Source: Ustilago trichophora
Lineage: Eukaryota > Basidiomycota > Ustilaginomycetes > Ustilaginales > Ustilaginaceae
NCBI GenBank assembly: GCA_900323505.1
Contig: OOIN01000043.1
Location: 434,001 to 498,000, forward strand
Direction of reading: 5' to 3'
Length of the DNA: 64,000 nucleotides
Shown here: one piece after another, positions 38,377 through 48,800 of the stretch
Position numbering within the stretch: position 1 is the first letter of the stretch
Layout of the letters: every line of letters begins with the position of its first letter
Translations under genes and position numbers: made by a program
Notes under the pieces: generated by a model
Told to the model about the DNA's origin: nothing
Databases searched by the model: none
The model's input: only the letters and a program-made list of their open reading frames with translations

Positions 38377-40644
38377 TCAACGTACCAAGTTGTTAGAGTT
38401 GTCGATGGAAGATTCTGCTTCGACCTCGGCCTCGATTTCGGGCTCAGCATTGGCCTCTAGCTGAGCAGCCATGAGGGCGCGGAATCGGGATCCTGGGCGA
38501 TCGAGTTGTTCAAAAGTACCCTGTTCGACAATCTTACCCTTCTCGAGCACCTGGATGTTGTTGGCGCTCTTGATGGTCGAGAGGCGATGTGCGACGATCC
38601 AGACGGTGATCTTGCCTTCGCTGATGATCTGTTCGATAGCCTTGTTGACCATCAACTCGGAAGCAGAGTCGAGCGCGGAGGTGGCTTCGTCGAGCAAGAG
38701 GATGGAAGGCTTGCGGACCAGTGCACGTGCAATGGCGATACGCTGACGCTGACCACCCGAGAGCTGGCGAGAGCCAATGACGGTGTCGAGACCTCTGGGC
38801 ATTTCAGAGATGAACGATTCGCAACCGGCCATGCGTGCGGCTTGTTCGACTTCTTCGCGTGTCGCAGACTCGGTGCCGTACTTGATGTTCTCTTCCAAGG
38901 TGCCGTCAAAGAGGATGGGCTCCTGCGGGACAAAGGCGAGGTGTTTGCGGACGCTTTCGGGGCGGTACGAAGCCAGATCTTGACCCGCGAGCAGGATCTT
39001 GCCCTTGGTAGGGTCGTAGAAGCGCAGCAAGAGAGAGTGGACAGACGACTTGCCGGCACCCGAGCCACCGACGAGGGCGTACGACTGCCCAGGCTCAATG
39101 TCGAGCGTGACACCGCGAAGAATGGGCTGCTGGGGTCGCGAAGGGTAGGTGAAATGGACATCCTCGAATCGCACCGGAAGACGAGCGGATGTGCCAGCAA
39201 CCTGCAGCTGCACACCTTTGCCGAGCGCGACATTGGACTCGCGGTCAATGAGTTCAAACACCCTAGCGCCTGCACCAAGACCCTTCATGAGCGAGGCAAA
39301 GAACGAGGTGAGGCTGACCATACCTCCACCCAGATAGGCAGTGTACATGAGCAGCGACGTGAGATCGCCCACCGAGATCTCGCCACGGCTAACGAGGTGA
39401 CCGCCGTAGGTGAGAAGTGTCAAGATGGCACAGTTGCCGACAAAGCCGGTACCAGCGTAGAAGAAGCCGGAAGCGTAGGCCTCCTTGGTCTGCAAATCAA
39501 CAATGGTGCTAATCTTGTCGTCAAAGCGGCGCAGCTCCTGTCGCTGCGTGTTGAAGGCGGTCAGGGTTCGGAAGGCGGGAGGCGAGAGGCGTTCCTCTGC
39601 AAGACGAGTCATTTGGCCGACGGCATCTTGGGTCTTGTGGGTCAAATCTCGGAGATATCGACCGTAGAAGACAGCACCAATGGCAGCAGGAGGCACGACA
39701 GCCATCATTAGCAGCGTAAGCTTGGACGAGATCATAAACATGGCAGTACCGGCAAAGAGGACGGTGGCACCGGCACGAAGACCATCACCAATATCGGAGG
39801 TGAGCGACTCTCCGACAATGTTGGTGTCGACGCTGAGACGGCTGACGACATCACCGGCGCCCTTGTCGGCAAGTTCGACGTCCTGTCGGAGTGCAGATCG
39901 GTAGGCTTGGTTGCGAATGCCCTGAACGACGCGTACACCGGAGAGCTCGAGGAGGATGTTACTGCCTGCTTTGGCTCCGGCACCGATGGCAAAGATGAGA
40001 AGCATGAGAGCCGCAACCGTACCGAAACCAAGACCGAAGAGAGCATTTTGACCCGAGGTGAAGAAGTCGATCAAGCGGCCGATTGCGAAAGGCACGGTCA
40101 AAGTGATGGAAGATGATACGAGCAGGAGTCCAAGGGCAATGAGGATATTGCGCTTCTGCGGCATGGCAAGAGAGAAGAGACGCTTAAGATCGGGAAAGTT
40201 GGTTGGGGCGGGCGAGGCACCATCTTTGGACTTGGGAGCCGACTTGGCGAGCTGTGCTTGGAGCAAGGCGCGGACACGAGCAGAGAGTCTCGAGGCCAGT
40301 GAGCCAGTCGCAGCCGCCGAAGTTGAAGGCTTGTCGTGTGGTGAGGTGGTGTTGCTGGTGCTTTCGAAATCTTTTGATGCTTGTGATACCGAGGGCGCCG
40401 ACTTGACTGGTTCGGCCTTGTTGAAGCTGAGTGCAGAGGTGGACAAGGTGCGAACGATTGGACGTGATGAGGTGTATTGGATTGTGGTAAAACCAGAACA
40501 TGTTGAGATGGCGCGGGGAAGTGTAGGTTGGGTTGAAGATAGGGCAGCACGCGATATTGACCAAGTGGAGCCTAGCGCTGTTCTGAGCTCAGATGCTCGA
40601 GCACAAGAGCGGATGCCGACTAAGGCGGTGGCCGTTGGCCACAT
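38377..40644 (-). CDS. MDL1: mitochondrial half-size ABC exporter, MDL1/ABCB10 type
   Basis: Inner-membrane ABC half-transporter, working as a homodimer; the yeast counterpart Mdl1 exports peptides from the matrix. Intronless, 755 residues from ATG 40644; the frame upstream continues only to a TTG. Residues 1 to ~60 are rich in Arg, Ser and Ala and lack acids (ALVGIRSCARASELRTAL), consistent with a mitochondrial presequence. A six-helix transmembrane domain runs from about 165 to 460 (NILIALGLLLVSSSITLTVP). The nucleotide-binding domain from ~510 has Walker A GGSGAGKSS, Q-loop FVPQEP, signature LSGGQRQR, Walker B ILLLDEATSALD and the His switch IVAHRLST. All are intact. The stop lies just past a possible splice donor (TTGGTACGT), so a short extra C-terminal exon cannot be excluded. 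Confidence 0.93.
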   Translation of the reverse strand: MWPTATALVGIRSCARASELRTALGSTWSISRAALSSTQPTLPRAISTCSGFTTIQYTSSRPIVRTLSTSALSFNKAEPVKSAPSVSQASKDFESTSNTTSPHDKPSTSAAATGSLASRLSARVRALLQAQLAKSAPKSKDGASPAPTNFPDLKRLFSLAMPQKRNILIALGLLLVSSSITLTVPFAIGRLIDFFTSGQNALFGLGFGTVAALMLLIFAIGAGAKAGSNILLELSGVRVVQGIRNQAYRSALRQDVELADKGAGDVVSRLSVDTNIVGESLTSDIGDGLRAGATVLFAGTAMFMISSKLTLLMMAVVPPAAIGAVFYGRYLRDLTHKTQDAVGQMTRLAEERLSPPAFRTLTAFNTQRQELRRFDDKISTIVDLQTKEAYASGFFYAGTGFVGNCAILTLLTYGGHLVSRGEISVGDLTSLLMYTAYLGGGMVSLTSFFASLMKGLGAGARVFELIDRESNVALGKGVQLQVAGTSARLPVRFEDVHFTYPSRPQQPILRGVTLDIEPGQSYALVGGSGAGKSSVHSLLLRFYDPTKGKILLAGQDLASYRPESVRKHLAFVPQEPILFDGTLEENIKYGTESATREEVEQAARMAGCESFISEMPRGLDTVIGSRQLSGGQRQRIAIARALVRKPSILLLDEATSALDSASELMVNKAIEQIISEGKITVWIVAHRLSTIKSANNIQVLEKGKIVEQGTFEQLDRPGSRFRALMAAQLEANAEPEIEAEVEAESSIDNSNNLVR

Positions 40645-41262
40645 GATGGCGGAGGAAATCAGTCTAGACGACGGATGGACCGGCTCATTCAAGCTTGAAA
40701 TCGAGGATGAGATGGTGGTAGTGATGCCAACGTCGAAAAGTGCCGCGACGATCGAAACTCAGCCATCCATTTGATCGGCCGGAAAGACGAGCCGATAACT
40801 TTTGTCTGAAGGATGGATCGATGGGCAGAGGTTGTAGTAGATCGAGGTGGTAGTAGATCGAGGTGGGTGACAGAGGTACAGAGTCTGTACAGTATGTCTT
40901 GTTGAATTCCATACGGTCGCGCTGCTTCCGTAAATTGACGCCGCGGAAATCGGCCTCAAGATCGCTCCCGAATCTTGAACTTTTCTCTCTTTTTCAGCTA
41001 AGCTTGCCTCGCACTCACTCTCCGGCAAAGTGGAGAAAACCGCGTTTTTCCTGCCGATTCATATTTTCCCGATTCGCCTGGATCTCCGATTCCATCTCAT
41101 CAACATGCGTTCTTTGAGATCTGCCACATTGCTTCTTAGTGCAGCGACATTCGCTTCAGTCCTTCACAGCGAGGCAGAATAAATTCGATGTGTTCCTTTT
41201 GTGACATACTTCATCACTCACTTCGGGGTATACAGTACAGTAGTGTAAAATGGCGACTATCG
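40645..41262. other. intergenic region with palindromic GTACAGTA words
   Basis: 618 bp between the MDL1 start and the stop of the TOG gene, both on the minus strand. It contains CTGTACAGTA at about 40885 and TACAGTACAGTA at about 41231. It also holds two copies of the 15-bp phrase GTAGTAGATCGAGGT (40834 and 40849), and a 25-codon plus-strand frame at 41105..41182 described under findings. Confidence 0.45.
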
Positions 41263-44200
41263 CTATGCAACCTGCTCCTCCAACAGCACAGTCTCGTCGT
41301 TCTCGTTGGCCTCCATCATTGATGCGTCATCCGACGAATCGACCCCTAGCACAAGTTGCCTATTAGCGAGAACCACCTTGTGAAGCTTTGCAGCCCGAGA
41401 CTGCTGCAATGTTGCTTTCTGAGCAATCGGGCGAGCGTGGAATTGCAGTTGAACCACTTCATCCATCTCGTCTTCCAACTCTTCAAACGAAGATTCCGAC
41501 TCGTACCGAGGCAGTCTGAGCGCAGCTTTTGGCGTGGCTAAACGGCGTAGCGGCGAAGGCGCGGGTGTTGAGCGTGTGTCGGTCCGGAGATGGACGGATG
41601 AGATGGGCGATGCACTCTTGTCCATCGTCACATTGCCAACAGGCGTGGCTTTGGGCAGGTTGGTGTCCTTAGAGCCTAACGGCGTGCGGACTTTGGCCGG
41701 CGTCGCATTCTCAGCCTTGAACGGCATCTTGATGGGGGTGACGGCGCAAGATACTTGCTCGACTATTTTGCTCTGTGCTTGCCCCTCCTTGATTTCCGCT
41801 ACCACCTCGACATCTCTGGTCGAGGACACCTCGTCGGCATCGACGCGGTTCTCTTGCTGGACGGCCTCAGTGTGCGGATCGGCAAGGCTGACCTCCTCGT
41901 CGAATGTTGCTGGAGCCTCCTCCTCCGTTGTAGGCTCCAGAGGTTGGACCACGTCGGTAGCTGCTTCTTCGACAGGGTCAACAGTCGTCTCGCCAGTCGC
42001 TACGACAGCTTCTGCCCCAACCTCATCCTCTGTTCTGTTCGCAATGGCTTCGATCTCCTCGGGCTGTGATGTTTCCACCCTGACCTCCGCTTCTTTGTCC
42101 ACGACGGTGAGCTCTGCCCCTGCCGCTGGGCCAGTCGCATTCACAATCTCTGCTGCTTCCACCGGCTTGACAACGGCTTCAGCCACAACCGGCTCCGCTG
42201 GCACCCCTGGCGCTGTAGTCGGAAGAGGCGGAGCTCCCGCTGCAGAGGTTCTTCGATGCTTCTCGATTCGTGCAGCCATAGTAGCACTCGCCTTGCGCAC
42301 TGCATTGGCCTTGTCAGTGGCCGCAGACTGGGCTCCGACGAGCTTGCTCTTGGCGTTAAGCGAAGCCGCAATCGAGCTCTTCTGTCGTGCTGGCACCAGA
42401 CTCGATGGCTTTGTTGGTTGAAACTTCTTGACCGAAGCTGCAGGAACGATCTTGTTGCGTGTTGAAGCTGTTGAGGCAGTCAGCCTTGATGTCCTTGCCA
42501 CGCTTGGGGCTTCCGCCTTCTTGGCGGCAGCCAGGGTTGCCGATGGTGCGGTGGTCGTTGTCGGCTTGCTCGATGCGGCGAGCTTGGCTCGAGCCGTCGC
42601 TGCGCTGGTAGCAGCGCTTGGCTTGACTGTTGGTGCAGGTCTGGTCGTCTTTGCGCTGGATACTGCTGGCGCAACCGGCTTGACGGCTGGCTTGGCGGTC
42701 GCAGCTGAGGATGTCATAGGCTTTCTCACAATGGCCGGCTTGGACACGATGGTAGTGGCAGTCCTGGAGACCACATTCTTGCTCTCGACAGCCGTGGTTG
42801 TAGTCGTAGGCTTGGCTGTCCTAGCTTCAAGACGCGCCTTGGCAGCAAGCGAGGCCGAAGGAGCTGCCTTGGTTGGAGCTGGTTTGGCCGCCTGCTTGGT
42901 TGTCATTTGCGCTGCGGATGTAGCTGGCTTCGTGACGACAGTCTGCTGTTCCTTGCTGTCCTCCTTTGACTTTGGCGCTTCCTTCTCCTCCGCCGCGACG
43001 ATCACATCCTCGTCTTCCGCTTGCGATTCCTCTGCAGCAGCAGGAGCAGGCATAGGCGCCGCCTCGGCTTCAGCTGGTAGAGCTCGAGGTGTTCGAGGCT
43101 CTGCACGAGCTTTGGGTACGGGGCTCGACTCGACAGATTCAGACGTGTTGACCACTCGGCTTGCAGCGATCTTGGCCGATGGAGTCGGCACAGCTACGCG
43201 CATAGCCGACACTTTTGCAGCCGAAGGCATCGCCACCCGTTGTGCGGGAACCCTGCTCGCTTTGACTCCAGTCCTGGGCGTCTGTGCATGCAGCATACGC
43301 TCGGGCGGGGTTGAGGGTCTCTCGTCCTCATCCTCGTCCGAATCTACATACTCAGCAGCCCTTCTGCTTGCCAACTTTTGCACTGCTTCGTCTGTGTGAC
43401 GCATCTTGGACGATTTCTGCTCTCTGTCTGCATCCGTTGGCGTGGCGACTCTCTCCTCGGACTCGCCAATACCGGCATCAGACTGGATCGCAATCTGGGG
43501 CGCCGACCTAGATCGTCGAATCTCGTCGCTTGCTCCTGATGCGTGTCGATTTTCGTTCTCTTTACCCTCCGACTCGGGTTCGAAGCGGACTGTGGCCGTC
43601 TTTTCACGCCTCTTGTCGCTGTGCTTGGAAGATTTTTCTGATCGGTCTCGGTGATGACGCTCGCGAGACGATGATGGCTGCTTGGCAGCACTAGGAACGT
43701 CACCGACAAAAGCCTGTTTGTAGGCTGCCAGAAGCGCACTCTTGCCGTGCAGACCGGATGCAGCCGCAAAGGCTGGTGCATTTGCATTGATGTCTCCATG
43801 ACCGCTTCGCGGCCTGCCTCCATCGCTGTCTGACCGGCTTGGTACGACGTCGAATCTGGGAACGCGGAACGTTGCTCCAGGATGTGGTGGTGCTGCTGCT
43901 GCTGCTGCGCCGTGAGAGCGCAACTGTTCGAAGCTGGGCTGTCTCTTCATCGTGGGAAGCGGAGCAGTCTCGGAAGAAGATTTGGCAACGTCGTCAAAGT
44001 TGAACGACGGCACGCGGGCCAGTCGTGCGTTCCTCGCTGCTGCGATCTGCTCGGCGAAGAGTCCTCGTTTGACGTAGGTGGCATCGTTGACGCTGAACCC
44101 CGATGCGGTAGGCATACGAGCTGCCGTGGAAGAGGTGGTGGCGGTGGACGAAGACGACGATGACTTTTTGAGGTCTGGGAAAAAGTTGTATGCCGGAGCG

Positions 44201-45084
44201 TTGCGAGACGATTGTGATGCGTGCGCGGCTGACATGGGTACCTCCTCGTGACGATTCGGGTGCGAAGTGGCAGCGTGGCTCGATGGTCTTGCTGATGGCG
44301 CTGCTACAGCTGCTGAAGATGTCATAGGCGGAACTTCGACGTGCAGAGCTCCAGTCTTGGGCAGCGAAAGGTATCTGCGGATGGTCGGGGTCATTGGCTT
44401 GGTGAAACCTTCCACTCTCTCGGGCCAGATGGCGACATACAGCTCGAATAGCCTCTTTGTCGTCTGTCTTACCTCTGGGTTCGAATCCGTTGCACCACTC
44501 TTGATGCATGCCTCGATATCACCGACTCGCCTTGCAAGTCGTTCCTTCTCCGTATGTTCCAACACCAACACCAACGTTCCTGCAGCAACCGCCCTCAAGC
44601 CCTGTCCCTTATCCTTGATCGCCTCCTTGAGATACGCCACCACCGAAGGCGGTCTACAATGCTTGACCACAAAATGCAACGACTTCTCCGCCCTCTTCAC
44701 AGCAACCTTGTTCGTCCTTGCACAGATCAACAACAGCGTCGGAACGAAAACCGCCACCAACCCTTCAAATCTCTCTGCCAACCTGGGCGCTATCGAATTG
44801 AGCAAGTCCCCCGCAGTCCCCGACAGCTTTGTCCGTTCCGAAAGCAGAGAATTGTTGATCGGAGTCGCATATTGTTTCAACAGCGACACAAATTCGGGGA
44901 ACTTGGTAGCTCCTCCTCGTGTGATCGCCTGGATATGCAACAGCGCCCGTTCGATCTTTTGCCATGTATGCTCGGTTTCGGGGGAATGGAGATCGGCGTA
45001 GATCTCATCGAAGTGGCCGTGAAGCTCAAAGGCAGAGGCTATGTTGATTTTGGCATCGTTGTTGGAGTACGGTTTGGAAGGCAT
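41263..45084 (-). CDS. CLASP-family TOG-domain microtubule-associated protein
   Basis: Single frame of 1273 residues from ATG 45084. Residues ~25 to 245 form a helical-repeat TOG domain of the CLASP_N type: TWQKIERALLHIQAITRGGA, LLNSIAPRLAERFEGLVAVF, VAVKRAEKSLHFVVKHC, then IKSGATDSNPEVRQTTKRLF and MTPTIRRYLSL. CLASPs bind microtubules through such domains and stabilise spindle and cortical microtubules. The remaining ~1000 residues are low-complexity, rich in Ala, Pro, Lys and Ser (TKQAAKPAPTKAAPSAS), basic then acidic. Only one TOG domain is visible, fewer than in Stu1 or human CLASP1, so the exact ortholog is open. It may also be a lineage-specific relative. Confidence 0.82.
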   Translation of the reverse strand: MPSKPYSNNDAKINIASAFELHGHFDEIYADLHSPETEHTWQKIERALLHIQAITRGGATKFPEFVSLLKQYATPINNSLLSERTKLSGTAGDLLNSIAPRLAERFEGLVAVFVPTLLLICARTNKVAVKRAEKSLHFVVKHCRPPSVVAYLKEAIKDKGQGLRAVAAGTLVLVLEHTEKERLARRVGDIEACIKSGATDSNPEVRQTTKRLFELYVAIWPERVEGFTKPMTPTIRRYLSLPKTGALHVEVPPMTSSAAVAAPSARPSSHAATSHPNRHEEVPMSAAHASQSSRNAPAYNFFPDLKKSSSSSSTATTSSTAARMPTASGFSVNDATYVKRGLFAEQIAAARNARLARVPSFNFDDVAKSSSETAPLPTMKRQPSFEQLRSHGAAAAAAPPHPGATFRVPRFDVVPSRSDSDGGRPRSGHGDINANAPAFAAASGLHGKSALLAAYKQAFVGDVPSAAKQPSSSRERHHRDRSEKSSKHSDKRREKTATVRFEPESEGKENENRHASGASDEIRRSRSAPQIAIQSDAGIGESEERVATPTDADREQKSSKMRHTDEAVQKLASRRAAEYVDSDEDEDERPSTPPERMLHAQTPRTGVKASRVPAQRVAMPSAAKVSAMRVAVPTPSAKIAASRVVNTSESVESSPVPKARAEPRTPRALPAEAEAAPMPAPAAAEESQAEDEDVIVAAEEKEAPKSKEDSKEQQTVVTKPATSAAQMTTKQAAKPAPTKAAPSASLAAKARLEARTAKPTTTTTAVESKNVVSRTATTIVSKPAIVRKPMTSSAATAKPAVKPVAPAVSSAKTTRPAPTVKPSAATSAATARAKLAASSKPTTTTAPSATLAAAKKAEAPSVARTSRLTASTASTRNKIVPAASVKKFQPTKPSSLVPARQKSSIAASLNAKSKLVGAQSAATDKANAVRKASATMAARIEKHRRTSAAGAPPLPTTAPGVPAEPVVAEAVVKPVEAAEIVNATGPAAGAELTVVDKEAEVRVETSQPEEIEAIANRTEDEVGAEAVVATGETTVDPVEEAATDVVQPLEPTTEEEAPATFDEEVSLADPHTEAVQQENRVDADEVSSTRDVEVVAEIKEGQAQSKIVEQVSCAVTPIKMPFKAENATPAKVRTPLGSKDTNLPKATPVGNVTMDKSASPISSVHLRTDTRSTPAPSPLRRLATPKAALRLPRYESESSFEELEDEMDEVVQLQFHARPIAQKATLQQSRAAKLHKVVLANRQLVLGVDSSDDASMMEANENDETVLLEEQVA

Positions 45085-45879
45085 CCTTCCTCACCACCGT
45101 GTGTATGGAGGGCGGAGGGCAAAACGGTGCGATTGTGACACGAAGTGTGATCGGATGGAGGTATGAATTGTGCACTGTTGCCGTTGCCGAGAGTGTCAAT
45201 CTCGCCGGTATCTGGGCGAATCGTGATGGTACGGTTGAAGTGAGCTGACCCGTGTTATGTTCGAGTAATGTCGGATGAAACGTGTCGAGGTTGATCGGGA
45301 AAGGGTAACTGTCGAGAAGATTCGGTCAAGATGAGAATGGTCGTCTCGAAAACGAATGTATAGAAGGTATAGAGTAAAGATCTAGAATACCTTGATGTCA
45401 GTCGAGGCCAAGGATCAAACCTCGCGTGGGGTCTTTCTGCAGATCAACACACACATCTCGGGAGGCACGCGACTGACGCACCTCTTTTTTTCTTTTTTTT
45501 TTTTTTTTCTTAAAAAAAACTCCCCCTTTACAGCACTGCATGGCGCCAGATAGAGGCCAAGACCAAGACGTGGGGAAAAGGAGAACTTTTGAAGAAAAAC
45601 TCCAAAATTATAAAAGAAAAAAGAATACGCGTCTACATCACGTGATCTCCCTCTTGCAACCACTTCCCTCAAAATGGTGTCTGCCTCGAGGTGATAGATA
45701 CCCTTCTAAAGCTCATCCCGACTCTATTGTGCCAGAAGCAATCAAGAACGGACACACCGAGCACAGGTCACATCAATCGCGCAGAACAAATACTTGGACA
45801 AATCATAAATTATGTATGAATGCATGCCTAGCCTAGCAGGACGCGAAACATATCAAGATCTCCCTTCTGGATCACGTCT
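45085..45879. other. intergenic region
   Basis: 795 bp upstream of the TOG gene and downstream of the stop of the 1954-residue protein. It holds a T-rich run (45486..45510) next to an A run. No gene recognised. Confidence 0.4.
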
Positions 45880-48800
45880 TTAGCGGCTCTTTCCACCGCC
45901 GCCACCGATGGGAATCTTGAATCCTTCCCTGAGCAGGTTCAGACTCTTCCTACCAAAGCTGACGTCTCTGCCACTTTTGGGATTTCTCGACCCGCTGCTG
46001 AGATAGCGTTCCTCCATGGCCTCTTGTGCGTATCGGTTGAATTCAGCTTCGTATCCTGGTTCTCGTTCCATCTCGTCATCTTCCTCTTCATCCTCTTCGT
46101 CATTGCCGTAACCCATGGTACTGAGCCGGTTACTACCACCAGCGCGAGCAACGTTCATCGAGCGTCGAGGAACGTCCATCGACATGAATCTTTGGGTAGG
46201 AGCCATGCCGAATGCGCTTTGGCTTCGAGGTGGCGCTGCGGAAGCAACATCGTGCGAAGGCGAGGAGAGGACTCGTTGACGCTCCATCTGGAAACTAGCT
46301 TTGGGCACTCCCAGCCCGCCAGAGTAGGATTTACGGCTGCGGAGCTTGGGTAGAAATGAGCTAGAGGTGGATCTGCCTTGCGATTGTGGCTCGGAAATGT
46401 CGGTGTTGGCAATGACGATGGATGGTTTCGAAGTGTCGGCAGGACCGAACGTAGATTCGCGCTTTTTGCGACCAAAGACGTTGCGGAAGATGGATTTCTT
46501 CTTGTCGCTGCTTTCCTGTGCCTGTGCGCCGATGGCGTACGAGTCGGAGTGGTAGCGTCCCTGCTGGGGAAAATCGCGTCGAGGTGGGGCGAGGCCGTCG
46601 TTGCCGTTATTGTAACCGCCGCCGGTGCTGAGATCGACAATGCTGGGCGAGTTGAGCGCGCCATCTGGTCGACGTGGGTTCTTGGGCGGGCGTTTGGGGC
46701 CGGTACTGCTGATAGAGGCGTCGTCGGGGATCGTGCCATAGCCCGTGGCGTCGGTGTTGATGGCGGGGGGAGCCTGTCTGCCGCTCAAACCAATTGCGCT
46801 GCGGGAGGTCTGCATGCTGCGACGCCCGCCATAGTCTCCACCACCAGCATCCAGACGAGCCATACCAAGTGCCGGTGCCAGATTGGGCGATCCGATCGAG
46901 TCAGCCGTCGAGCTCCTCAACCCTCCTGTTCCACTCGAAGTGTTGCGCTGGTGCTCGGCAGCAGGAACACCGCCTGCCGAGGATGGCATCGACGGCAATT
47001 CCTTGCGCAAGCTGGCACTGCCGCCACTCGAACGCACCGATCTGCGCGGATCGTTGATGTCATCGGCACGCTGATCGCCGTCAGGGATGGTCTGCAGAGT
47101 AGAAGGTCGCAGATCGCGCATGCTGGCAAAGCTCGACATGCGTCCATTCTGGCTTGGATGCACCGGCAGACGCTCGCCGTTGACACCACCGCTGGGCTGC
47201 GACATGGGGTTGGGGCTCGACACCGGCGATGCCTGCGTCTGGGGCGAAGGCGAGTTGAGATACTTTTGCATCAATGGGTTCGAAGCTTTTCTCATCCTGG
47301 CAGAGTCCGAGACGGTGCTGTTCTGGGGCTGCTGCTGCTGTACAACACGGCCATTGGTGCTGCCAAAGGCGTTCACCTGGGGTGAAGCAGGCTGGAAGGG
47401 TCCAAGGTCGAGGCTGTTCTGGCTAGCCATGCCAGGTGGATTCTGGAAGATCGAGTTGCTGCCACTCATCTGCGGACGTGCCTTGGACTCGACCTCCGGC
47501 TCGGCCCCATTTCGGAAGAACGACGAGGTCGACTTGCGTGCTTTGCTCAGCATGCCGTTGAGGGCCGGACTAGTGGCATCGAGCGAGCGATCGGCGCTGA
47601 TCGAGTTCTGTCTAGGACGCGGGCTGCCCGAACCTTGCGAGCGCTTGCTGGCGTTGCGACTGGCAATGCTACCGTTGATGCTACCACCCGCAGGTCCGCC
47701 GCCCGAGTTCTCGCGACTAGGTCCTCCACTGCTGCCAGTGAGCTTGGAAAACAGACCACGAAAACCTTTCTTCTTGCGCTTGGTGCTGTCGTCCCGGTCC
47801 AGGTCCAATCCTCGCGGCCCGGCCTCCATCGGGTCGACGTAGCCATCGCCCGACACCATGCGCGATCGTTCAAAGGCGGCTGCCTCAGGGAGGGACGAAT
47901 CACCGTCTCCCGGGAAGCCATAGTAGGATCGGTTGAGCGCGGCTGGCGACTCGACAGCCAGAGGGGTTCCTGGCAGGAATCCATTCTGATTGATTCGGTG
48001 TTCAGCACGATCCTCTTGAGCAACGTGCATGTCGATCATGGAACCACTGTGCATCAATGACAGCTGAGATGCACCCGAACGAGCGGCGAGACGCGAAGGT
48101 GTGCCAGTCGGCGAGGTGCCCATAAATGACCTCGAAGGAGGCATGAGGCTATCCGATGGGCTCGGCGGGTAGTTGGCAGATGCCGATCGAGATCCGTCAG
48201 CAGCAGCGCGCAGATCTTGCACGCTGGCAGCTCGTGCAGCCTGCGAAGCGCCGAACGGTACACGACGGCCGCTGCTGGGAGTCATGATAGCTCCACCAGC
48301 ACCTGCTGAGCCAGCGAGAAGTTCTTCCGGATCGCTGCCTGAACGACCGGGCACAACCTGAGGCGGCGTGCGTGTCTGCAGTGGCGTGGTCGGGTACGCA
48401 GGCAAGCCCAAAGGTGGCGTCATGGCTGCAGGCGCCGCGGCGGCGGCGGCAGTCATCTTCTTGCGAGCCGCCTGAGCTGCCGCAATGTCGCGCTCCTTCT
48501 CTGCCTTTTGCTGTGGCGTCAATCCAGTGTCGTCCGAGGTCTGCAGCATCGACTGACGCGAAGCGGCAACAGATGCTTCGCGAAGGGGCGCAAAGGGTGA
48601 AGAGAGACCACGCTCGGCCGCAGCGACGGGTGAGTCGATTGCCACGATACTGCCACGGCTGCTGATCGAGTCTGTATTGGTTCTCGCCTTCTTTTCTGCC
48701 TCGAGTCGCATCCTCTGCTGTTCCATGGCGATGTACTTGGCTTGGACGGCCAAGAACGTCTGCAGCGTGCGCCATCGGAATGAAGATGCGGGAGGGTTCA

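Noticed and set aside
38506..39711. 401-codon plus-strand frame opposite the ABC transporter
   Set aside because: It is antisense to the strongly conserved nucleotide-binding domain and simply mirrors its codon bias.
46378..47385. 335-codon plus-strand frame opposite the 1954-residue gene
   Set aside because: Antisense shadow in GC-rich sequence with composition bias mirroring the sense strand.
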